Below, piece by piece: positions 51,501 to 60,789 of a stretch of DNA of 64,000 nucleotides. The notes under the pieces are model-generated. The model was not told the DNA's origin and ran no database searches. It saw only the letters and a program-made list of their open reading frames with translations. This DNA comes from Corticium candelabrum (taxonomy: Eukaryota > Porifera > Homoscleromorpha > Homosclerophorida > Plakinidae): contig NC_085091.1 of NCBI RefSeq assembly GCF_963422355.1, forward strand, positions 5,338,684-5,402,683, given 5' to 3'. The stretch's first letter is position 1, and every line of letters begins with the position of its first letter. The position numbers were made by a program, and so were the translations under genes.

Positions 51501-51816
51501 GCATAACTCAAATTCTTCCCAACGGCTAACGCCCAAACTTGCAAAACAGGTACTAGAAACGTTACTGAACAACGTATCGCAAAAAACGAGATGATTAGAC
51601 ATCAAAACGTTATACTTACAGCGTAGCGTCATCGCTGTCTTCCTCGACGGGTAGCGCTTCTTCGTTGCCCGTCGCGTTATCGTCGGACGACGATATCGAA
51701 GCCATCGACACATCATCGCCATCGCCAACCTCGTCATCAGTTGTTTGCAGCTGAAAATAGGAAGCCAAATCGCCAACAGGCAGCGAAGCCCCAACTTGAC
51801 ATGAGCGCTGCGACAT
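48533..51816 (-). CDS. piggyBac-family transposase, 6 exons, about 863 residues, polyQ insert
   Basis: Minus-strand exons: 51816-51620, 51186-50704, about 50610-50502, 50448-50177, 50114-49666, 49614-48533; phases agree throughout (the exon 3 acceptor is uncertain; an earlier one would shift the frame). Exon 1 is acidic; exon 2 is Pro/Ser-rich, ending in the piggyBac start motif VGFFQLFFTDNMMEIIRT. Then MTVDEMNSLIGLLIYMGL, WARRFMSRDRF and SLDERIVKAKGR. Catalytic acids: YCVCDSFSGY, VYTDQFYTSG, MGGVDKSDQM. The last exon inserts about 140 Gln-rich residues before a C-terminal Cys/His module (RCIVCVSEGRN, then YRCQECNVPLC, then RHCF). No TTAA-flanked TIRs were found. Five introns and missing ends fit either a domesticated gene or an intron-bearing element. 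Confidence 0.88.
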
Positions 51817-52344
51817 CCGGTCGAGCGAAAGTTATGACCAAGCCGCATGCGCCGTTAAAAATTTCCCCGTATGTGTAGACACGCCTCAAAGGTGTGTCTA
51901 ACAGTGAAAAATATTTTGATTGCTATATCTAGCGATTACGAGAACGTAGACTCCTCAAAGTAGGTTCATTCGAAAGATAATTTAATAGCGAATCGTTTAG
52001 GCTATAATTTAAAAATATTGACGAAGGCAACTTTGCAGGAAACCGGAATAGCAAAGCCGGGTACTGACCGAAGGTGGAGACAAGGTACGCGCGTTACCGA
52101 CGTCACTCCATGTGGTGACCTACGTACCCTCGACGTAATAACTGGTCAGGAATAGTAGGGTTAACGTAACTTAGTTAACTTAATTTAATAAATATTGTGT
52201 ATACACACATATCATATGCTCATTTAAATTGTATAGTGTATATCTGTATAAATCTTTTGTAGTAGTTTTGAAATAGAATTTATCTGAGTACTTTGCAATT
52301 TTCTAATTGCATGCAGGTACCCGGTCAGTGGGTCATTCGGTCAT
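51817..52344. other. Upstream flank of the piggyBac gene; no other gene
   Basis: Contains a short palindromic pair (AGACACGCCTC / AGGTGTGTCT near 51879-51899) and otherwise unrecognised sequence. The promoter of the minus-strand gene should lie here, but no defined element can be named. Confidence 0.45.
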
Positions 52345-53074
52345 TTCAAATTTCAAATTTTAAAATTTTGAATTTTTTGAAATTCAATTTTTAAATTTTT
52401 TGTGAATTGAAATTTTAAATTTTTAATTTAACGTTACCATTCTTTTAAAATTTGCGTTAAATTTTCAAATTGTAATTTTTTGAAAAAACAAAAAATTTGA
52501 AATTTTATTACTTCAAATTTGTAAATTTTTAGGTGCAATACATTAGAATTGCTTTGCCGACGAGAAAGCGGATGTAGTTGTATTTATGAACTGATGGCCG
52601 AATTTGAACTAAAAGAAATTGAACGCTCGTCCGTTCTTTCAAATAATTTGAGTACATCAGAAAAAGAAAATTGAAAGAACGAGTAACAGTGTACGCGGTA
52701 GGCAGTCCATTGGACGGCGTAGGGGTGCATTCCAACGCGTTATGATACGTTGATTCAATTAAACTAGGCGCGGTTTCTGCTAATCACATCAGCACGTTTC
52801 CTGTGCCGTGTTTCTCCACCTGTACGTACGCAGCTTCAGACAGTTGCTAATTCTTAGTAACTCGAAGTGCATGGTCGCTTCATTGCTGTAGATGTAGGAG
52901 TACGATTGGCCCAAATGCAGGTTGCACTTCATGTCTAGATTTGTACATCACATAGAACACTACCCGATAGCGAAAATAGAACCTCTACAACCTCATTCTG
53001 TGTCTCTCCTGTGCCGTGAGAACAGAACCCACACTGACTACAAGTGAATTACGAGACCAAATAGTAAAGGTGGA
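52345..53074 (+). repeat. Dispersed repeat family X, copy 2, left arm
   Basis: Starts with the CATTTCAAATTTCAAATTTT A/T tract, then TTGCTTTGCCGACGAGAA, GTCCATTGGACGGCGTAGGGGTG, the AGTTGCTAATTCTTAGTAACTCGAAG block and TACGAGACCAAATAGTAAAGGTGG. Direct match to 39338-40066 and inverted match to 57690-58260. The right arm of this copy resumes at 54451. Confidence 0.83.
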
Positions 53075-54450
53075 CACGCACGCAGTGCTCATGGCAGGAG
53101 GGCATAAGAAACTTAAGTGTACTGTCCTGCTGACACGCCCCTCCCCTCGACGGTACCGCGTCTAACTCCTACATTTACGTATGTCGTACTGTACCGGCAG
53201 ACTAGTCGCCAATTTAATACCAGCTAAAATTTACACAAGCAACGTACTGCATGATCGCGTGAATTACGTTTGTAACCTTTCTACAGAGTCTCTACTTAGC
53301 TAAGAATGCAACTAGAGATCCTCTAGTATTAGTATTAACATTAATTAGGGGTTTCCTCGTGTATCGTTGAAGGACGCCCCCACACTACACATAGAGCACA
53401 CGCACACACGCACACACAATAAACCGAGTTTTGTGTCCAGGATATTGAGCGTAGTAAGGCAAAGGATTTATTTGCGATGAGCTAGTTGCTGTCTCCTTCC
53501 ATTTTATCCAGGAGCAACTTGTCTTAGAATGCGTCCAATGCGTTTGTCACTAACTCTAAGTTCTCCTGCTTGAAGATACCCTTTCATCCTCTTTCTTCCG
53601 TACGCTGAACCAACCTACGTAGAGACGTGTAATAACGTCAAAAGTTTCCATCTGTTTAGTTAAACGAGTCTAGTAAGAAGAGAACATATTACTTCTCTAG
53701 CAGTTTGCCTGGACTACCAGCCTCGTGTCAATATCAGATAATGCAGAACGATAGTGAATGTTTTGCTCATGACAAATCGTCTAGCTGATCGTTCAGAAAA
53801 ACCCTTGACTCCAGGATGTCTTTTTCGAGGTATATAACTTATGTTTGTTTGCGATAACCCAGCCTTCACCAATTCTTGAATTTCTCTCTCGTCCAACCGT
53901 GACTCAATTTGATACGATGTGCCTATACTGTACGTGCTGCTAGAATCCCCACGTTTGTCGCGTCTGCAAGGCTGTCCGAAAACTCGCGTATCTGCCTACG
54001 TAGCTACTAAAATTTATTTAGTCGGCGCTGTCAGCTCTCACGATCCAGGAGAATTTCCAAAGCACCATCGACCACCAACATGATTGTGCCCTCCACAACT
54101 TCGTGATGCTAGCGATCTTGCGGAACATGTGACAGCATTCTTTCAAAGCACGCTCTAAGAATCAACCCCTACCGTATGGTAAACGAATTCTTTGACTCGG
54201 ATCCGTTGTCTATTGTGTGTGCGTGTGATCTATCTGTAGTGTGAGGGCGTCCTTCAACGAAACAGGAAGAAACCCCTAATTGATGTCGATACAGATACTA
54301 GAGAATCTCAAAGCGATTATGCAGTACGTTGCTTGTGTACAGTTAGTTGGTTGTGTCAGCAGGACGTGTCAGCAGGACGGTTGGGCGTGTCAGCAGGACG
54401 GTGTACACGTAAGATCTCTATACTCTCCAGCCATGAGCACTGCATGCGTG
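53075..54450 (+). mobile_element. Long-TIR DNA element nested in family X
   Basis: The left arm (53075 to about 53395) begins CACGCACGCAGTGCTCATGG. The right arm (about 54236-54450) ends CCATGAGCACTGCATGCGTG, its reverse complement with one change. The arms pair inward through GTCCTGCTGACACGCCC, ACACAAGCAACGTACTGCAT, GATCCTCTAGTAT and CGTTGAAGGACGCC to CACACTAC. The right arm has three GTCAGCAGGACG copies where the left has one, and lacks about 100 bp of the left. Inside is a transposase relic on the minus strand (53490-53900). An inverted copy of family X (57430-58265) lacks this whole segment at the same point. The target duplication could not be resolved. Confidence 0.8.
53490..53900 (-). 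pseudogene. rve-type (YGRR family) transposase N-terminus relic, copy 2
   Basis: Sister of 40510-40920. At 53750-53896 the minus strand reads MDEREIQELVKAGLS, then RHPGVKGFSERSARRF, and near 53490-53610 the YGRKRMKGYLQAGEL-type block. The two blocks are about 140 bp apart and in different frames, either an intron or decay. No integrase core follows inside the TIRs, so the copy cannot be autonomous. Confidence 0.55.
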
Positions 54451-55330
54451 TTAGTCTGTCGGCCAACCCCCAAAAAGACGCTTCTTTATAAAGTTGCGTA
54501 GCCCCCAAGCCCGGTTAAGTTTTGATAACTCTAAAAGATAAAGCAGTATGACAAAACTCCAACTGCACTTGTTTGCCTCTCCATACCGGGGCCGTTAGGT
54601 AGCCGCACGTCAACAAAATTTAGGGCGTGGCACAGACGTCAGTACAGCGAGCTTGCTAACTCTGTAGTCGGCAGAGCACTCAAAACGGGTAAAAACGCAC
54701 CATGCAAGCTACTGAGACATAATGCATACATTGTGAACCTGTTATCTCGCAGCATCAGCACAATAGCTTACGATATCCCACGTGATCACATGACACGCGA
54801 TGACGAAACCTTTTGAGTTGTGCGTCAGTCAACTTTCCTAGAGACCAAAACTAAACCAGATGGCTCATTAGCAGTTTAAGTTCTATTACAGCAGCAGTAG
54901 AACAAACTGTAAGCAAACAGAAAGCCGTACAAATGCGAATTAAGCTGCCAACAAAAAGCCTAGATGTCCAGGCAAGCAGGCATCACGTAGAATGAAAGCG
55001 CTGCACAGCTACCTTGTTGTGGACTATGAAACGGTGTCTGTTGTTCTCCTACGAATGTAAATCAACGGTCTTTCTGTAGTACTCTTGCCCAACCTCAAGT
55101 CTCAGACACTTGGCCTCATAACCTCGTCGGTTTGTCATTTTGGCTGGCTTCAAAAGAGTCCAAAATATTTTCTGAACGTGTGGGAAACAAGTAACACGCC
55201 AGACAGACGATGACCAGCGTTTATTTGCGTAACCTCGTATAAAGAATTGTGATGCGGGCGTAATGACTACTTCCGGTACCGTGATCGAAGTCTAGACGAT
55301 GTTATGTGGAGTGTATGACGTAAGGATGCT
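54451..55330 (+). other. Right arm of family X copy 2, then no gene
   Basis: 54451 to about 54620 matches the inverted copy at 57690-57560 weakly (GTCGGCCAACCCC, AAGTTGCGTAGCCCCCAAGCCCGG, CCGGGGCCGTT). After that nothing was recognised up to the tandem repeat at 55335. Confidence 0.6.
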
Positions 55331-55334
55331 ACAC

Positions 55335-55625
55335 GTAGAAAGACGTAATCGTAACTGGACAATAAAGATTTAAGTGCTCAAAGTTCATTGCAAGGTCACT
55401 ACATGTAAGATTTACTTCCAGATTGTGGTTTTAGTTAGATGATAGACGTCATCGTAACTGGACGATGACGACTTAAGTAAGTGCTAGAAATTCAAAGTCA
55501 TACAAGTGCACTAAATGAAGATTCACTTCCAGACTAAATGAAAGTCGTCATCGTTATTGGACGATGAAGACCTAAGTGCAAAAAGTTCAAAGTAATACAA
55601 GCATTCACTTCCGGATTGTCTAGAT
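55335..55625 (+). repeat. ~100-bp tandem repeat, three units
   Basis: Units begin near 55341, 55445 and 55545 with ACGTCATCGTAACTGGACGATG-like sequence (changes in each), pass through TTTAAGTGCTC-AAAGTTCA and end with a TTCACTTCCAGA block. Spacing is 100-104 bp. The array lies about 200 bp upstream of the possible start of the Cys-rich gene relic. Confidence 0.85.
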
Positions 55626-55827
55626 GAACTTCCAGTTAGCAATATATAAGTAAGAGCTTTCGCTATTTACATTAGTTAATGTGTGAGCAAACTACTTGTT
55701 GTCTTCTTTCGACGAAGTGTTCTTACTCAGCTCTAATTAACTCAGTTTTCAACGGTATCAAAGGTAAAGTTGTCAACAGAACAGTTATATATACCAAACC
55801 GAACGTCAGAGATTTATTGTTGCATTA

Positions 55828-56786
55828 TTGTTGACCTTGACAGATCTCAAATTCGAAATCATTTCGCAGTTTTGTTGTGCTGAAAGTAGTTCAATAATAG
55901 AGTCAGAGGATCCAGAGGCACCTCAAGAAATGGGCAGCACTGAAACAGTTGGTGGGACCAGAAGACTTGTCTCCCCAACCAATGTCAAACTATGTTTGTT
56001 TTGTCAACAGAGAAGAAAAAAAGTTCAAGGGAAACGACCGTCTTTAAGCAGAGTTACTACCTTTTCTGCATGTTCGGCTATTTCAAATGCAGCAGAAACC
56101 AGAAAAGACAGAAGAATTTTATTGGAGATGCAGCAAGGACCGGGTCAGCCCGATGGTATCGCCAAGGAGCTGTCTTATCATGAATTTTGCTACAGGAATT
56201 ACACTCACCAGAAAACATTAGCCAACATGCTTGATTCTCAGATCTCTAGAAGATGTACAATACAGTACAGCATATGACAGAGTTTCAAATTCTTGCTGGT
56301 GAAGCAATACTTAGCGAAGATGAAGAAAGATTATTTGCAAGATGCCTGACTTGAGGTCGAAATTTGTAGACTTTCTAAAGCAGGAAGGTGTTGACACTCC
56401 AAATTACAAAATCAGCAAACTGAAGCGTCGTCTACAAAAGCACTTCGGCAATCGCATAGTATTCTTTGCAAATTCACAAAAACTGTAATAACGGAGTCGG
56501 AACTGGTTACGTCTGCTACTGTGCTCCAACTATTGAATGGACGACGAAGCCACCGGCACCTGTTGACGTTTTGAAACTGATCAGTTGCAGCTGTAAAACT
56601 GGGTGCAGCTCTAAGCGCTGCTCTTGCCAGCGAAGCTGCTTGTCATGTACAGATGTGTGCTAATGCGACAATTGCGAAAACCCTATTTCGTGTGAAGTTT
56701 TGCAGCCTGCTTCCACTATAGCATCTGCAAATGCGTTTGAAGCTGATAATTCTGATGCAAACTCTACTGATGAACATGATGAGTAA
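55828..56786 (+). pseudogene. Cys-rich protein relic (zinc-finger-like start, CXC-like end), unrecognised family
   Basis: The first open stretch (55828-56277) has a CLFCQQRRKK pair, a Ser/Thr-rich stretch and a later YHEFCYRNYTH, a Cys/His arrangement that could bind zinc. Broken frames follow (near 56345-56460: VDFLKQEGVDTPNYKISKLKRRLQ). The 3' part (56466 to about 56786) has ISCSCKTGCSSKRCSC and SCLSCTDVC, interrupted by one TAA at 56660, then CDNCENP and an acidic tail ending in EHDE. I have seen this Cys-rich end in long uncharacterised invertebrate and cnidarian proteins but cannot name a function. The middle expected between the two ends is almost wholly missing, so this is a deleted copy of a gene or element. 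Confidence 0.5.
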
Positions 56787-56991
56787 ATGGCTCTTTACAT
56801 TTCATTGGTTATTAATTAATTAAGTGTAGTTCCTAGATGAAATCATCAGTCCACTAGATAATGACTAAAAATGACTCTGAGCGATTTAGTACAGCCGTAA
56901 ATTTAGGCACTTTATGTCAGTAACGCTTACGTCCTGCTCTTGATGGTCGTATGTTAATTATTGTACACTTGTACTAACGTCTAGAGAGTTA

Positions 56992-57162
56992 AGCCTGGTT
57001 CACAATATGACGCCGACGTTGAGTTGAGCGTCAAACTTCAAAGAAACCGCCTCGACGTCGGCGGCATCTTTTGATGTTGACGCCGACGTCGACGCTGGAA
57101 TAGGATTCATTTCTATTGTTGACGTCGACGTCGACGTCGGCATCAATATTGTGCACCAGGCT
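56992..57162 (-). mobile_element. 171-bp Harbinger-type MITE, copy 2
   Basis: TIRs AGCCTGGTTCACAATAT and ATATTGTGCACCAGGCT, flanked by TTA at 56989-56991 and 57163-57165. Its sequence is the reverse complement of 44447-44617 with scattered substitutions and the same length. Confidence 0.9.
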
Positions 57163-57429
57163 TTAGTATTACAAGGTACGTGCCAGTTATCCGGGAGTTT
57201 GTCACGACTTGTGCGGTATTTACTGTCTTTCCGAACGCTCAGGGTCACGTTACTGTTGCAAGGCAGTCAAACGCAGCAGCACAAGTGTAACAACCATGTA
57301 GGAGTTTCCTTTCATCAACAGAACTGCTGGTAATGTGAGAAATACTATCTCGAGACCGCACTTCATTACCTCCAGCTCTAGAAAAGACAGCTGCACTGGT
57401 TTAAGCCTTTGCGTGATATAGCTAATGTC

Positions 57430-58265
57430 AATAGACCTTATGCATGGGACCACGTTGGTCTCTTACTCTCGGTTCGCCGTTGCTGCGAATTTTGCGTGGG
57501 CGTGGCCTTAGTCAATTTAGTCCTTCTTGTTACTCAGAAACGGCCCCGTTCCAAGACGGCAAACAATCGCAAATGCTCTCGCATGGTTTCTATTTGACGA
57601 TTGCAACTACGGAAACTTCCCCGGGTATGGGGGGCTACGCAACTTGTCACTTTCTGGTGTTGGCCGACGGACTATGTCCACCTTTACTATTTGGTCTCGT
57701 AATTCACTTGTAGTCAGTGTGGGTTCTGTTCTCACGGCACAGGAGAGACACAGAATGAGGTTGTAGAGGTTCTATCTGCGCTATCGGGTAGTGTTCTATG
57801 TGATGTACAAAATCTAGACATGAAGTGCAACTTGCAGTTGGGCCAATCGTACTCCTACATGTACAGTAATGACGCGAACATGCACTTCGAGTTACTAAAA
57901 TTAGTAACTGTCTGAAGCGGCGTACGTACAGCTGCAGAAACACGGTACAGGAAGGGTGTGGATGTAAGTAGGAGAAACCGCGCCTAGTTTAATTGAATCA
58001 TCGTATCAGCACGCGTTGGAATGCACCCCTACGCCGTCCAATGGACTCCCTACTGCGTACACTGCTACTCGTTCTTTCAATTTCCTTTTTCTGATGTACT
58101 CAAATTATTTGAGAGAACGGACGAGCGTTCAATTTCTTTTATGTTCAAATCCGGCCATCAGTTCACATATACAACTACATTCGCTTTCTCGTCGGTAAAG
58201 CAATTTCTAATATACTGCACCTAAAAAATTTACAAATTTGTAATAATAAAATTTTATATTTTGAT
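57430..58265 (-). repeat. Dispersed repeat family X, copy 3 (inverted, without the nested element)
   Basis: The reverse complement follows copy 2 from the A/T tract through GTCCATTGGACGGCGTAGGGGTG and ACGAGACCAAATAGTAAAGGTGGACA, then continues directly into TAGTCCGTCGGCCAACACC. This matches the sequence after the nested element in copy 2 (TTAGTCTGTCGGCCAACCCC) with no trace of the element. Homology fades near 57430. Confidence 0.8.
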
Positions 58266-58313
58266 TTTTCCAAAAATGATAAATTTCACCTAACAACAAA
58301 TGAAACGTATACA

Positions 58314-58316
<3 letters not shown>

Positions 58317-58404
<88 letters not shown>

Positions 58405-58437
58405 GTATACGTTTATATTAATATATATTATTATACA

Positions 58438-58476
<39 letters not shown>
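58317..58476 (+). repeat. (AT)n microsatellites
   Basis: Two AT runs (about 58317-58391 and 58440-58475) separated by ACATATACATATATGTATACG, a small palindromic spacer. 58477-58900 contains no recognised gene and is the immediate 5' flank of the surviving thioester-gene exons. Confidence 0.95.
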
Positions 58477-58479
<3 letters not shown>

Positions 58480-58909
58480 ACAGGCTCATACAACTTTCTT
58501 CCTATAAATATACAAAATAATTTTTAAAAAATGTGCACTGAAAAGAAGAGCAAAGTTATTGCTGTTAGAACATTTAAATAGAACTAGTAACAGATAATAA
58601 ATATGTTACACACGCAATGTTAGTGTAAAGCCATCTTGATGTAGCAGTAATACAAGTACGAGAGATAGAAATAGGCAGTACTTTCAGTTTTCTCCATCTT
58701 TAATTTAGATAACATGTGCCAAACAGAAGTCATGTCAGCGGCTGGCTAGTAACAAATTGCCGCGCCTGCTTTTTATATTTGCTATCTGGAGATTTACAAA
58801 GAAAGAGACATGGAAGGGTTTAGCCAACTGTGTAATTCTTGGCGTTAAAATGAGCAGCAAAAATGTGCCTAATTTGTTTTAAGTTTATAGAATATTATCT
58901 ATTTCATGC

Positions 58910-60724
58910 AGATTTCTGGAACAACTTCTATGTGCGTTGAAGTCTGCTCTTACCCACATTTCTGTGAAGGAAAGGTAGAAGTCGATGTTAGTATAACTGA
59001 TTCCTCGTCTGAAACATCCCTCCAATGCAAAGGACAGACACGTGTACCTATAAAATATAGAGTCGTTAAACTCAAAATTATTGATGATGACCACAGTTTC
59101 CACCCATGTCAAGCTACAGTTGTAAAGGTAAAAAATACAATTGTAAAAGATTTCTATTAGTCATTCGGTTCACATTACTTTTAGGTTGCTGCTACAATCT
59201 GGTCTGGAAAGCCAACAGCTGCCAATATTAGCTTAGATGTCTCTTCGTATGCAAAGAACAAAGCATCATGCCAAGCAAAAAAACACGTTCATTAGGACTA
59301 CTATACCAAATCACTGACAGCAAAGGAATAGCGACATTCTCTGTTTGTATGCCTTGCAGCGCGTTGAGTGTCCTGCTCTATGTAAGATCTATATCTTCTT
59401 CTTTCTTAAATAATTTGTATGTCTTACTCGTTCAAGCAAGTATGCTCATGTAGGCGTCTGTGGTGCCAGAAAATAACGAAACAAGACAGGATTCTACTGC
59501 ATATAGTTACCGAAGTTATATCTATTCTCCGGAAAGAATTGTGTTGTCAAGTAACAAACAGAAACTGCAGGTAAATTGAATTGCAACGCATAACTGTTAT
59601 TCATAATATACAAACACACTAATTTAAAATTTTTGCAGATTGGAGAATCAGCAAATATTACGGCTTCATTTTCTAATAAAGTTGTAGCTGACTATTACGT
59701 AAAATCAACAAAATATCCACAAAATAAGAACAGTTTACTAAATATTACCATCTAAAGGTTGTTCAAGGTGGACAGATTATTCACCACTTCCGTTGCTCAT
59801 CAAAAAGCGATAGAAACACTCGCAACAAGCACAAGCAGTTGTGCAAAACGGGAGAAATTAGACGAACTTGCTATATCTCATTCGTTGTGACGTCATCTAT
59901 GGCTCCCAAGTTTATGGTCATCGTTAACCACAAAGCTCTATCGGCTTCACAAATTGCTTTTAATGTCATTCAGAGCATTGACCCTGTGGTATTGAAATCT
60001 ATTCTTGGCGTTCTGTTAGTATATGAGTGTCTGATTTGTAGATATTACTAGAATTCCAGCATAAACAAGTAGAACCTGGAGAGAAAACTAATCTGCTGAT
60101 TAAAGCCCCTCCAATGTCATACGTGGGCATGGTAACGGTAGATCAGAGCGTTTACATTCAACAGGATAAAAATCAGTTAACGATTTCCAAAGCCAGTGCT
60201 ACATTCGTAGTTGCCATTACGACGTGTACGTCTTGCGTTATAGTTTCTTCGTCGTTTTCAGTTGTATGAAGAAGTAGGCAAGTTTGCTGAGAACAATCAT
60301 TGGCTCAATGAGTCGTACGTGTGTGGTTGGGACGTGCAATGGTTTGGTCATTGTGTTTGTTACGGATAATACAAATTACCGGCGAATCAAACTGACAAAG
60401 ATGTCCATATACCTCAGAGGCTTTGCCAAAGGCAGCTACGAACACTACCTACAAATATATTCTGGCTGTTGTCCGCGGAACTGTACTTCGGTGCGCTTCT
60501 CTAAGCAATATTTCTCTTATTACAAAGCAAGCAGGTACATTACGGTACTAGCTCAAATAACTTTGTGCTTTCTTTCAGAAAACTTTATGCGTATTGCTTG
60601 CAAACAGTCATCTGGAATTCAAATAACTGACAGTGAAACATCATCTCCAACAGCTTGCAATAAACCTAATCCTCCACAAAGGCCTAGCATCGCCTACGAC
60701 TGTTGTGATACTGAATGTAAGAGA

Positions 60725-60789
<65 letters not shown>

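Noticed and set aside
48030..52344. TTAA-flanked piggyBac TIRs
   Set aside because: TTAA occurs by chance in this AT-rich DNA, and no pair of inverted ends was found around the gene by eye.
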